Positions 1 through 4,253 of a stretch of DNA of 10,488 bases are shown piece by piece. Source of the stretch: an uncultured Clostridia bacterium (GTDB lineage: Bacteria; Bacillota; Clostridia; Christensenellales; Borkfalkiaceae). A model generated the notes under the pieces. It had not been told where the DNA came from and searched no databases. It worked only from the letters and a program-made list of their open reading frames with translations. A program made the position numbers and the translations under genes. The DNA lies in the NCBI GenBank assembly GCA_947589585.1, contig CANQCA010000049.1, forward strand, positions 1-10,488, written 5' to 3'. The first letter of the stretch is position 1. Every line of letters starts with the position of its first letter.

Positions 1-546
1 GTGAAGTCCCTTCTCGAAGGCGCGGGCATTGCCTTCACCGTCGATCCTTCCATCGTGCGCGGGCTCGACTATTACACCCGCACGGTGTTCGAATTTGTCT
101 CGGAAGCGGCGGGCGCACAGGGGACGGTGCTCGGCGGGGGAAGATACGACGGGCTTCTATCTCAGCTCGGCGGAAAGCCTCTTCCCGCGGTCGGATTCGG
201 CGTCGGGCTCGAACGGCTTTTGATGGTCATGGAAGCAGAAGAGGCACCCATGCCCGAGGATGAGCGCCCGGTTTGCTATCTCGCGGGGCTCGACGACGCT
301 TCCCGCACCAAGGCGTTTTTGCTCGCAGAGCAGCTTCGCGCACAGGGCATTTCTTCGGAGTGCGACCTCATGCAGCGTTCCTTGAAGGCGCAGATGAAGT
401 ATGCGGATAAGCTCGGGGCGCGCTTCGTCGCCGTCATCGGGGATACAGAGCTCGAAAAGGGCGAGGCGCAGGTGAAGGATATGCGCACGTCCGCCTCCGA
501 GCGTGTAAAATTCGAGGAGCTTGCACAATATTTTAACAAGAGGTAG
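1..546 (+). CDS. hisS: Histidine-tRNA ligase, C-terminal part (5' end outside window)
   Basis: This is the C-terminal 181 residues of histidyl-tRNA synthetase, the class II enzyme that charges tRNA-His with histidine in the cytoplasm. The frame is open from base 1; the GTG there is an internal valine codon, because the catalytic core has already begun. Visible motifs are the histidine-specific RGLDYYTRTVFE (residues 20-31), the glycine-rich GGGRYDGL (45-52) and motif 3 GFGVGLERLL (65-74), whose arginine contacts ATP. From about residue 90 to the end the sequence fits the alpha/beta anticodon-binding domain (CDLMQRSLKAQMKYADKLGA). The stop is TAG at 544-546. trxA follows after 4 bp and its ribosome binding site overlaps the end of hisS, so the two are probably co-transcribed. 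The family call is near certain; only the 5' end is missing. Confidence 0.97.
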   Translation: MKSLLEGAGIAFTVDPSIVRGLDYYTRTVFEFVSEAAGAQGTVLGGGRYDGLLSQLGGKPLPAVGFGVGLERLLMVMEAEEAPMPEDERPVCYLAGLDDASRTKAFLLAEQLRAQGISSECDLMQRSLKAQMKYADKLGARFVAVIGDTELEKGEAQVKDMRTSASERVKFEELAQYFNKR

Positions 547-550
547 AAAC

Positions 551-865
551 ATGGTAAAGCAAATTTCAGGACATGAGCTCGACGAGCTCGTCGCAAAGGG
601 CGGAAAGGTCGTGTGCGACTTCTGGGCAAGCTGGTGCGGTCCCTGCCGCATGCTCGGCCCCGTCCTCGAAGCACTCTCCGAGGAGTTCAAAGATAGGGCG
701 CAGTTCGTGAAGGTGAACGTCGATGAAAACGGCGACCTCGCCGCCTCGCTCGGCATCTTCTCCATCCCCGACGTCTTCGTCTTTTCAGACGGCGCAGTCA
801 AGGCGCATAACCTCGGCTTCGTCCCCGAAGACCAACTGCGCGCATTTCTCGAAGAAAATCTGTAA
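551..865 (+). CDS. trxA: Thioredoxin
   Basis: A 104-residue thioredoxin, the normal length for the family, acting in the cytoplasm as a general protein disulfide reductase that is re-reduced by thioredoxin reductase. It carries the full WASWCGPC active site (residues 26-33, redox cysteines at 30 and 33) and the SIPD segment near residue 71, where the proline is the conserved cis-Pro. The residue after that proline is Asp, where most thioredoxins have Thr. The start is ATG 551, preceded by GAGG at 540-543 inside the end of hisS; an in-frame upstream start at 521 would add ten residues unlike any thioredoxin N-terminus. No clear terminator follows: within 10 bp of the stop the promoter of the riboflavin transporter begins. 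Its reductase partner is not in the window. Confidence 0.95.
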   Translation: MVKQISGHELDELVAKGGKVVCDFWASWCGPCRMLGPVLEALSEEFKDRAQFVKVNVDENGDLAASLGIFSIPDVFVFSDGAVKAHNLGFVPEDQLRAFLEENL

Positions 866-871
866 TTTCAG

Positions 872-900
872 TTGCATTTTGCGCTCCGGCGCAGTATAAT
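872..900 (+). promoter_or_regulatory. Sigma-A-type promoter for the FMN riboswitch-ribU unit
   Basis: The -35 box is TTGCAT (872-877) and the -10 box is a perfect TATAAT (895-900), separated by 17 bp. Transcription should start near 907, about 9 nt before the riboswitch P1 stem. A small inverted repeat, GCGC-TCCG-GCGC (881-892), lies within the spacer. Confidence 0.85.
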
Positions 901-913
901 AAAGTCAATCGAA

Positions 914-1030
914 TATTCTTTGGGGCGGAGTGAAAGTCTCCACCGGCAGTAAAGTCTGCGAAGAAGCGTGCGCTTCCCGAACGGGTGCAATTCCCGTACC
1001 GACGGTATAGTCCGGATGAGAAAAGAAAAA
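914..1030 (+). ncRNA. FMN riboswitch (RFN element)
   Basis: The transcript between the promoter and ribU contains the hallmark blocks of the FMN aptamer in order: GGGGCGGAGTGAAAGTC, CACCGGCAGTAAA, a variable GC-rich arm (about 965-976), a CGGGTGCAATTCCCG hairpin, and the block ACCGACGGTATAGTCCGGAT (about 998-1017). The ends pair as P1 (ATTCTTT near 915 with AAAAGAA near 1021-1027). FMN binding in this family stabilises P1 and exposes a downstream expression platform, here the intrinsic terminator at 1041-1066. High FMN is therefore expected to stop transcription before ribU. The placement ahead of a riboflavin transporter supports both calls. Confidence 0.95.
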
Positions 1031-1040
1031 AGCAGTTTCG

Positions 1041-1066
1041 CGCCCCTTTTTTGAGGGGCGTTTTTT
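1041..1066 (+). terminator. Intrinsic terminator, expression platform of the FMN riboswitch
   Basis: The stem is CGCCCCT (1041-1047) with AGGGGCG (1054-1060), a six-base loop, followed by six T residues (1061-1066). It lies 40 bp before the ribU start. The A-rich strand at 1021-1032 could compete for the T-run of the loop and stem in the antiterminated state; that pairing is my inference. Confidence 0.9.
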
Positions 1067-1106
1067 GTGCAAAGAATATCCGAAATAAAATTCAAGAGGT
1101 ATTCTT

Positions 1107-1835
1107 ATGGACCTGCTATCTATCGGCCCTGTCGCGGGCATGGGTATCGCATTTTGCGTCGTTGTGGCAATTCTCCTCGTTGCGGCGCTCACGCTTTCTC
1201 TCCGCTTCGGCGGCGTGGATGCGGCGCGGGTGAGGGCGTCCGTCGCCGCGCACTTCCGCCCGACGAACATCGCCTACATGGCGCTCTTTACGGCGCTCGC
1301 CTTCGTCGTCACCTTCCTCGAATTTCCCATCTTCCCCGCGGCGAGTTTTTTGAAGCTCGACTTCGCCAACGTCTTTTTCATGATCGAAGGGTTCATCTTC
1401 GGGCCGGTAGAGGCCATCTTCTCCATCGGGGTGAAGGAGCTTTTGTGCCTTGCCAAGTCATCTTCTGGCGGGGTGGGGGAGCTCGCGAACTTTTTGATGT
1501 CGACGGCGTATATCCTCATCCCTTCCTTTTTATATCGGTTCAAGAAGGGAAAATGGTGGGTCGCCCTGTACCTTCTCTTTGCCTGCATATTGCAGATCGC
1601 CGTGGGGATCGTCGTCAACCGCTTCATCAACTTCCCCTTCTACGGCGTACTGTTCGGCTTCGACGGAGAAGCGCTCTTTCAAAGCCTCTGGCCCTTCGTC
1701 ATTTACTTCAACCTCATCAAGGGCGCCGCAGTGAGCCTTCTCGTCTTTTTCATCTATAAGCCGCTCTCGCGCATCATCAGGATGACTGCGGAAAGGGTGA
1801 AGAGGGGACGCGGCGCAAGAAAGTCCGCTTCCTGA
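1107..1835 (+). CDS. ribU: Riboflavin ECF transporter S component
   Basis: A 242-residue polytopic membrane protein, the substrate-binding S component of an energy-coupling factor transporter. It should capture riboflavin outside the cell and work with the shared EcfA/A'/T module, none of which is in the window. The core runs from about residue 51 (RPTNIAYMALFTALAFVVTF) through the family segment FLKLDFANVFFMIEGFIFGPVE, the GGVGELANF segment and four further hydrophobic stretches, ending in a basic tail. Typical RibU proteins are nearer 190 residues; the excess here is an extra hydrophobic N-terminal segment (about residues 8-33) and the Arg/Lys-rich tail. The start ATG 1107 follows AGAGG at about 1094-1098. 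The upstream FMN riboswitch assigns the substrate as riboflavin or FMN with good confidence. Confidence 0.93.
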   Translation: MDLLSIGPVAGMGIAFCVVVAILLVAALTLSLRFGGVDAARVRASVAAHFRPTNIAYMALFTALAFVVTFLEFPIFPAASFLKLDFANVFFMIEGFIFGPVEAIFSIGVKELLCLAKSSSGGVGELANFLMSTAYILIPSFLYRFKKGKWWVALYLLFACILQIAVGIVVNRFINFPFYGVLFGFDGEALFQSLWPFVIYFNLIKGAAVSLLVFFIYKPLSRIIRMTAERVKRGRGARKSAS

Positions 1836-1914
1836 AAATGTCAAGGTGTTTTGCGAAAATTCTTAAAAAAATTTTTGAAGTGGGCAAAATGGAGCAAAAT
1901 CAGGATAAACTCAC

Positions 1915-1944
1915 CTCTCCCGAAGGGATAAGCCTTCGGGAGAG
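1915..1944 (+). terminator. Strong hairpin after ribU, probable terminator
   Basis: A perfect 12-bp inverted repeat, CTCTCCCGAAGG (1915-1926) and CCTTCGGGAGAG (1933-1944), with a six-base loop, about 80 bp after the ribU stop. The downstream bases AGAATTTTC are only moderately T-rich, so it may be an RNA-stabilising or pausing structure instead. Confidence 0.5.
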
Positions 1945-1966
1945 AGAATTTTCAGAATGCTTATAA

Positions 1967-1986
1967 GGCAAGCCTTAGAGCTTGCC
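1967..1986. repeat. Inverted repeat (7-bp arms) beside the transposase remnant
   Basis: GGCAAGC (1967-1973) and GCTTGCC (1980-1986) flank a six-base loop. It lies 22 bp beyond the stop codon of the minus-strand transposase remnant, so it could be part of that element's old end or a terminator for it. No T-run follows on either strand. Confidence 0.4.
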
Positions 1987-2007
1987 GCTTTGCTTCTACT
2001 TAGTTCT

Positions 2008-2130
2008 TCAGGCGAGTTTTGCCAATCGTTCCCGGAAGAGTTCTTCCGAGCTTGCATAAGCCAAGATCCGTCGCGGATATTCGTTGAGCCATGCTTCCAC
2101 TTGACGTACATCTTCATCGGAAAATTTACC
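2008..2130 (-). pseudogene. 3' remnant of an IS30-family-like transposase
   Basis: The last 40 codons of a minus-strand reading frame encode a sequence ending VRQVEAWLNEYPRRILAYAS followed by SEELFRERLAKLA and TGA. This matches the end of IS30-type DDE transposases, where a helix of the form VE-x-W-(I/L)-N-x-YPRKILGY is followed by a (T/S)xEExF segment. The tyrosine-proline-arginine block and the E-x-x-F spacing are retained; the usual Gly before Tyr is Ala here. Upstream of about 2130 the same frame turns into Cys/Phe/Ser-rich sequence with no transposase resemblance, so the catalytic DDE core is gone. It cannot be active. I infer decay of an inserted element; the family call rests on one short motif. 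Confidence 0.55.
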
Positions 2131-2166
2131 GGAATAGCTTTCCGTATTTGCGTTCGAGGATATGAA

Positions 2167-2437
2167 ATGCTGAAAGAACAGCTTAAAACGTTCGACGAAG
2201 AACCTGACGAAAATGAACAGCCTCCCCAGAGCCAATTTAATCTGCGGGGAATTGGATACGAGACAGCAATCAAAAGACCTTGAAGAATGGTTGGAGAAAC
2301 AACAAAAGATGATGTGGAATGAACTCGAATTTTGCAATTTCAATACATCCGAAGAAAAAGAACACATCTATACAACGGAAGGCGAAATACTTGCATACAG
2401 CAAGCGAACCGCAAAAATTCAGATATCAAAAGCATAA
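2167..2437 (+). pseudogene. Possible small gene split by a frameshift, function unknown
   Basis: Two plus-strand frames each read like charged, soluble protein and meet near 2250-2283. The first starts at ATG 2167, with GAGGA at 2156-2160 as ribosome binding site, and gives MLKEQLKTFDEEPDENEQPP and on to a stop at 2283. The second, in another frame, contributes SKDLEEWLEKQQKMMWNELE and continues through an acidic stretch to TAA at 2435-2437. A single-base indel around 2250-2280 would join them into a protein of about 90 residues, rich in Glu and Lys. I do not recognise it. Alternatively one frame is a genuine tiny gene and the other is chance, or neither is coding. Confidence 0.3.
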
Positions 2438-2489
2438 CCGAATCCCAAGCCGACCCGCGGCGGCTCAATTTCGCGGGAAGGAGATCAGA

Positions 2490-2543
2490 ATGAATAAGCC
2501 ATCCCAAACCCGCCTCGGCGGGTTTTTTCTTTCAATTTCTTGA
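2490..2543 (+). CDS. 17-codon ORF overlapping an intrinsic terminator
   Basis: ATG 2490 sits six bases after a strong Shine-Dalgarno AAGGAG (2478-2483) and opens a 17-residue frame, MNKPSQTRLGGFFLSIS. The GC stem of the terminator at 2509-2528 encodes residues 7-13, and the T-run encodes the phenylalanines. The TGA stop (2541-2543) lies within the -35 box TTGACT of the next promoter. The placement resembles a leader peptide whose translation would unfold the terminator, but no stretch of repeated regulatory codons is visible. It may instead be the last codons of a lost gene, or chance. It is too short for homology. Confidence 0.35.
   Translation: MNKPSQTRLGGFFLSIS
2509..2528 (+). terminator. 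Intrinsic terminator
   Basis: CCCGCC (2509-2514), a two-base loop TC, GGCGGG (2517-2522), then six T residues (2523-2528). It closes the accessory stretch just upstream of the promoter at 2540 and insulates the zinc-ribbon gene from upstream transcription. Confidence 0.85.
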
Positions 2544-2579
2544 CTTTGCCAAAATTTTCCGCTATGATAGTTCTATCAT
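2540..2579 (+). promoter_or_regulatory. Promoter with palindromic operator-like site for the zinc-ribbon gene
   Basis: The -35 box is TTGACT (2540-2545) and the -10 box is TATGAT (2563-2568), with a 17-bp spacer. A perfect 7-2-7 palindrome, ATGATAG-TT-CTATCAT (2564-2579), begins inside the -10 box and covers the expected start site near 2575. A dimeric repressor bound there would block RNA polymerase, so it is a good operator candidate; no regulator gene can be assigned from the window. Confidence 0.75.
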
Positions 2580-2599
2580 CATCAAAGGGGTAAATCATC

Positions 2600-3319
2600 A
2601 TGGGAAAAACTTGCGCGATATGCGGAAAACCGAGCGGAATGTACCCGCTCTGCAAAGAATGCTTCAAATTGAAGGACGAGGGAAAAGTCCTCAAGTGTGA
2701 AGAATGCGGGACGTGGTATCTCGCCGGCGAAGGGTGCCCAAATTGCAAGCCCGCAAAAACGGAATTGCAAGAAACGAATTCCAACACCGACGAACTCACA
2801 TGTATCATCTGCGGGAAGCCTTCCAACGGCAAGCATTTATGTCTGAATTGCTATCATAAGTGCAAAAACAAATCTATCCTCTTAAAAATTGATAAATGCC
2901 AATTCCCTGCGATAATACTTGATGAGTCGTATGAAGGGGTTTTCCCTTGTCTCGACGGGCATATCGTAAAGAGCATGGCAGAGCAGACCATAGACAACTA
3001 CCTCTGCCGTCATGCAATTTTTCACGGGTATGAATTACCCCTTGCAATCGGTATAGGAAAAGAGCCATTAAAACCCGACTTCTGTCTCAAGAACTACCTC
3101 GGAGAAGGGAAAGACGTTTATATTGAATACTTTGGAATGGAAGGAGACCCCGAATACGATAAAAAAACAGCATACAAAATGCCAATTTATCGCGAAAAAG
3201 GAATTACACTCATTTGCCTATACCGTAAAGAGGACGGTCACAATTTAGAGTTTGCATTAGATCAAAAACTTGATAAAGCAAATATTGAAGAAGGAAAGAT
3301 CCACTACGAAAAGAAATAA
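2600..3319 (+). CDS. Zinc-ribbon protein with PD-(D/E)XK nuclease-like C-terminal domain
   Basis: A 239-residue protein whose N-terminal third holds CxxC knuckles at residues 5/8, 18/21, 33/36, 46/49, 68/71 and 81/84, so three zinc-ribbon pairs are likely. From about 120 the sequence resembles restriction-endonuclease-fold domains of the kind attached to some helicases: a helix with SMAEQTIDNYL (Glu128), PDF (Asp160), YIEYFG (Glu176), then DPEYDKKTAYK (Lys189/Lys193) and the strand GITLICLY. These positions match the expected order of PD-(D/E)XK active-site residues, but the lysine follows at a distance, as in diverged members. It probably binds and may cut nucleic acid; that is inference. 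The start ATG 2600 follows AAAGGGG at about 2584-2590. It is monocistronic, AT-richer than the housekeeping genes, and ends at a strong terminator. Confidence 0.7.
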   Translation: MGKTCAICGKPSGMYPLCKECFKLKDEGKVLKCEECGTWYLAGEGCPNCKPAKTELQETNSNTDELTCIICGKPSNGKHLCLNCYHKCKNKSILLKIDKCQFPAIILDESYEGVFPCLDGHIVKSMAEQTIDNYLCRHAIFHGYELPLAIGIGKEPLKPDFCLKNYLGEGKDVYIEYFGMEGDPEYDKKTAYKMPIYREKGITLICLYRKEDGHNLEFALDQKLDKANIEEGKIHYEKK

Positions 3320-3353
3320 AAAAACAGCTCCCCAAAAATGGGGAGTTGTTTTT
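3318..3353. terminator. Bidirectional terminator between convergent genes
   Basis: The stem CAGCTCCCCA (3325-3334) pairs with TGGGGAGTTG (3339-3348), including one G-T pair, around an AAAA loop. It is followed by five T residues on the plus strand (3349-3353) and by seven T residues on the minus strand (A-run 3318-3324). It therefore serves both the zinc-ribbon gene and the convergent gene ending at 3377. Confidence 0.85.
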
Positions 3354-3376
3354 CCAATCAAAGCGTCAATCTATCC

Positions 3377-3640
3377 TTATGATTTCGGAAGACGGTATGC
3401 AACCGAACGACCACCTGCAGCCCTTACTGATGCGTAAACACGTTTTCGCTCTTCCGATGTTAATACACGGCCAGCCCAAGTCTGCGCATCAATTACACTG
3501 CGGTGATAACCGGAATTACAGTGAAATTGCATCCATTTGGAATCGCCCGCATCGTGTGCCGTACACAACTTCTGTAAATTCTTATTTTCGAGAAGTCTGT
3601 GACGCGCATTTGAAGCCTTGACACTCTTTGTTTTTGCCAT
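3377..3640 (-). CDS. Small basic protein of unknown function
   Basis: An 87-residue minus-strand frame starting MAKTKSVKASNARHRLLENK and ending YRLPKS. Support for it being real is contextual: ATG 3640 is preceded on that strand by GGAGG about 11 bases away, and the far side of the gene runs into a terminator with a seven-T tract in the right direction. The protein is rich in Lys and Arg at both ends, with His29, Cys41, His46 and two tryptophans in the middle, which would suit a nucleic-acid-binding role, but no family is recognised. There is no signal peptide or membrane segment. A plus-strand frame over the same bases lacks a ribosome binding site and looks less like protein. It lies between the nuclease-like gene and the tandem small RNAs. 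Confidence 0.6.
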   Translation of the reverse strand: MAKTKSVKASNARHRLLENKNLQKLCTAHDAGDSKWMQFHCNSGYHRSVIDAQTWAGRVLTSEERKRVYASVRAAGGRSVAYRLPKS

Positions 3641-3727
3641 AAATTTATTTTCCTCCGCGCCTCTCCCGCCGTCTGAATTTTTATGTGTAGCGGTGATATC
3701 GCTTACATTCGTTGGAAAAATTTATTT

Positions 3728-3777
3728 CGGATTTTTCGGAAAAATCCGTTGACTTTACGCCCGAAGATACGTATAAT
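3728..3777 (+). promoter_or_regulatory. Promoter P1 of the first small RNA, with abutting palindrome
   Basis: TTGACT (3749-3754), a 17-bp spacer and a perfect TATAAT (3772-3777). Directly against the -35 box is a perfect inverted repeat, CGGATTTTT-CGG-AAAAATCCG (3728-3748), a likely activator or repressor site. A second promoter at 3995 repeats the sequence from the T-run of the palindrome to the -10 with two mismatches. Confidence 0.85.
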
Positions 3778-3783
3778 GAACGT

Positions 3784-3879
3784 AGAAAGTGTTTGGCTCG
3801 GTGTCAGCAGATTTTCCGCTCTCGTCCTTGTAGCCCCCACGGAAAGAGGCTTAATTGCTCGTGGCACTTTCTTTTTTTT
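3784..3879 (+). ncRNA. Putative small RNA 1, about 95 nt, closed by a terminal stem
   Basis: The predicted start, seven bases after the -10 box, coincides with the first base of an 8-bp stem, AGAAAGTG (3784-3791), whose partner CACTTTCT (3865-3872) runs straight into a T-run ending at 3879. The 5' end of the RNA thus forms the terminator with its own 3' end. Inside are a CCACG/CGTGG hairpin (3837-3841 with 3860-3864) stacked on the closing stem, a possible GGCT/AGCC pairing (3795-3798 with 3832-3835), and a C-rich stretch CCCCC (3834-3838) of the kind that pairs with Shine-Dalgarno sequences in Gram-positive regulatory RNAs. No ORF with a ribosome binding site lies within. It matches none of the RNA families I know (not SRP, 6S or tmRNA). 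Confidence 0.6.
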
Positions 3880-3977
3880 ATGCTCATTTTTTCTTCGGAG
3901 ACTTCTTCTTCCGTTTTCGGAAATGCCCTTTTCCGCCCGTCGTTGGAACACGTTCATGTGGGAAAACTTCTTTTGAT

Positions 3978-4023
3978 TTTTTCGGAAAAATCCGTTGACT
4001 TTCCGCCTGAAGATACGTATAAT
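3978..4023 (+). promoter_or_regulatory. Promoter P2 of the second small RNA, duplicate of P1
   Basis: TTGACT (3995-4000), 17-bp spacer, TATAAT (4018-4023). The 46 bases 3978-4023 match 3732-3777 at all but two positions. The left arm of the P1 palindrome is damaged here (GATTTTTT instead of CGGATTTTT), so only part of the inverted repeat survives. Confidence 0.85.
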
Positions 4024-4029
4024 AACATC

Positions 4030-4108
4030 AGAGCGTAGCCCTATGGCAAGCGCAAACAGTGCCACTACCGGTGGCGTGGCCCGTGAAATTCGGGTCACAT
4101 TTTTTTTT
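4030..4108 (+). ncRNA. Putative small RNA 2, about 79 nt, three hairpins
   Basis: From the predicted start near 4030 three consecutive hairpins can be drawn. The first has GCG (4033-4035) with CGC (4051-4053) and, inside, GCC (4038-4040) with GGC (4045-4047). The second is GCCAC (4061-4065) with GTGGC (4071-4075). The third is the terminator GTGGCCCG (4076-4083) with CGGGTCAC (4091-4098), containing one G-T pair, followed by nine T residues (4100-4108). It shares the 7-mer GTAGCCC with small RNA 1 (4035-4041 and 3830-3836), but little else beyond the promoter. No start codon with a ribosome binding site is present. I do not recognise a known family. Confidence 0.6.
4076..4108 (+). terminator. 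Intrinsic terminator of small RNA 2
   Basis: An 8-bp stem, 4076-4083 with 4091-4098, with a seven-base loop TGAAATT, then A and nine T residues. This is one of the strongest terminators in the window. Confidence 0.9.
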
Positions 4109-4180
4109 GTAAATTTCCCGACAAAAAACCGATGACGTTTATCCAACAAACCATTTTCGCATTTATTGCTAATAATTATA

Positions 4181-4196
4181 GGGAAGTTCGCTTCCC
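4181..4196. repeat. UUCG-capped hairpin upstream of tsaE
   Basis: GGGAAG-TTCG-CTTCCC forms a perfect 6-bp stem with a UUCG loop. It lies about 20 bp upstream of the tsaE -35 box. No T-run follows on the plus strand, so it is not a standard terminator; its role is unclear. Confidence 0.5.
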
Positions 4197-4216
4197 GAGA
4201 AAACAAATAAAATTCC

Positions 4217-4245
4217 TTGCAAAATGCAGCCGTATGCGGTATAAT
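4217..4245 (+). promoter_or_regulatory. Promoter of the tsaE operon, predicted to give a leaderless mRNA
   Basis: TTGCAA (4217-4222), 17-bp spacer, TATAAT (4240-4245). The tsaE ATG begins only eight bases after the -10 box, so the expected start site (about 4252) leaves a 5' untranslated region of zero to three bases. Confidence 0.85.
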
Positions 4246-4253
4246 ATCCGTGT

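Larger units (their letters stand above)
1836..2540. other. Gene-poor accessory stretch with hairpins and gene remnants
   Basis: About 700 bases, visibly richer in A and T than the flanking operons. It holds two inverted repeats (1915-1944 and 1967-1986), the minus-strand remnant of a transposase (2008-2130), a possible broken small ORF on the plus strand (2167-2437), a CCCGCG/CGCGGG inverted repeat (2454-2477) and a 17-codon ORF across a terminator (2490-2543). I see no intact, full-length gene of recognisable family here. Confidence 0.6.
3641..4253. other. Gene-free region holding two small-RNA transcription units
   Basis: No protein gene is supported here. The stretch holds an imperfect palindrome near 3684-3707, two near-identical promoters (3749-3777 and 3995-4023) each followed by a structured transcript and terminator, a UUCG-capped hairpin (4181-4196), and the promoter of tsaE (4217-4245). 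The segments 3880-3970 and 4109-4180 show nothing I can assign. Confidence 0.7.

Noticed and set aside
1..3. GTG at base 1 as the start of a 181-residue protein
   Set aside because: The frame opens within the histidyl-tRNA synthetase catalytic core, so it is an internal valine codon.
157..801. Minus-strand frame of 214 codons
   Set aside because: It is antisense to hisS and trxA, both certain by motif, and has no family resemblance.
2131..2367. N-terminal part of the minus-strand frame ending in the transposase tail
   Set aside because: The residues are Cys/Phe/Ser-rich with no transposase motif, so only the last 40 codons are treated as a remnant.
3684..3707. Palindrome GTGTAGCG...CGCTTACA as an operator for the minus-strand small gene
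   Set aside because: The arms match only with a one-base bulge and no convincing promoter for that gene surrounds it, so it is not listed as a feature.
3784..4108. The two small RNAs as SRP RNA, 6S RNA, tmRNA, a tracrRNA or tRNAs
   Set aside because: The lengths and motifs do not fit: no SRP tetraloop block, no 6S central bubble or length near 190, no tRNA arms, and no cas genes.
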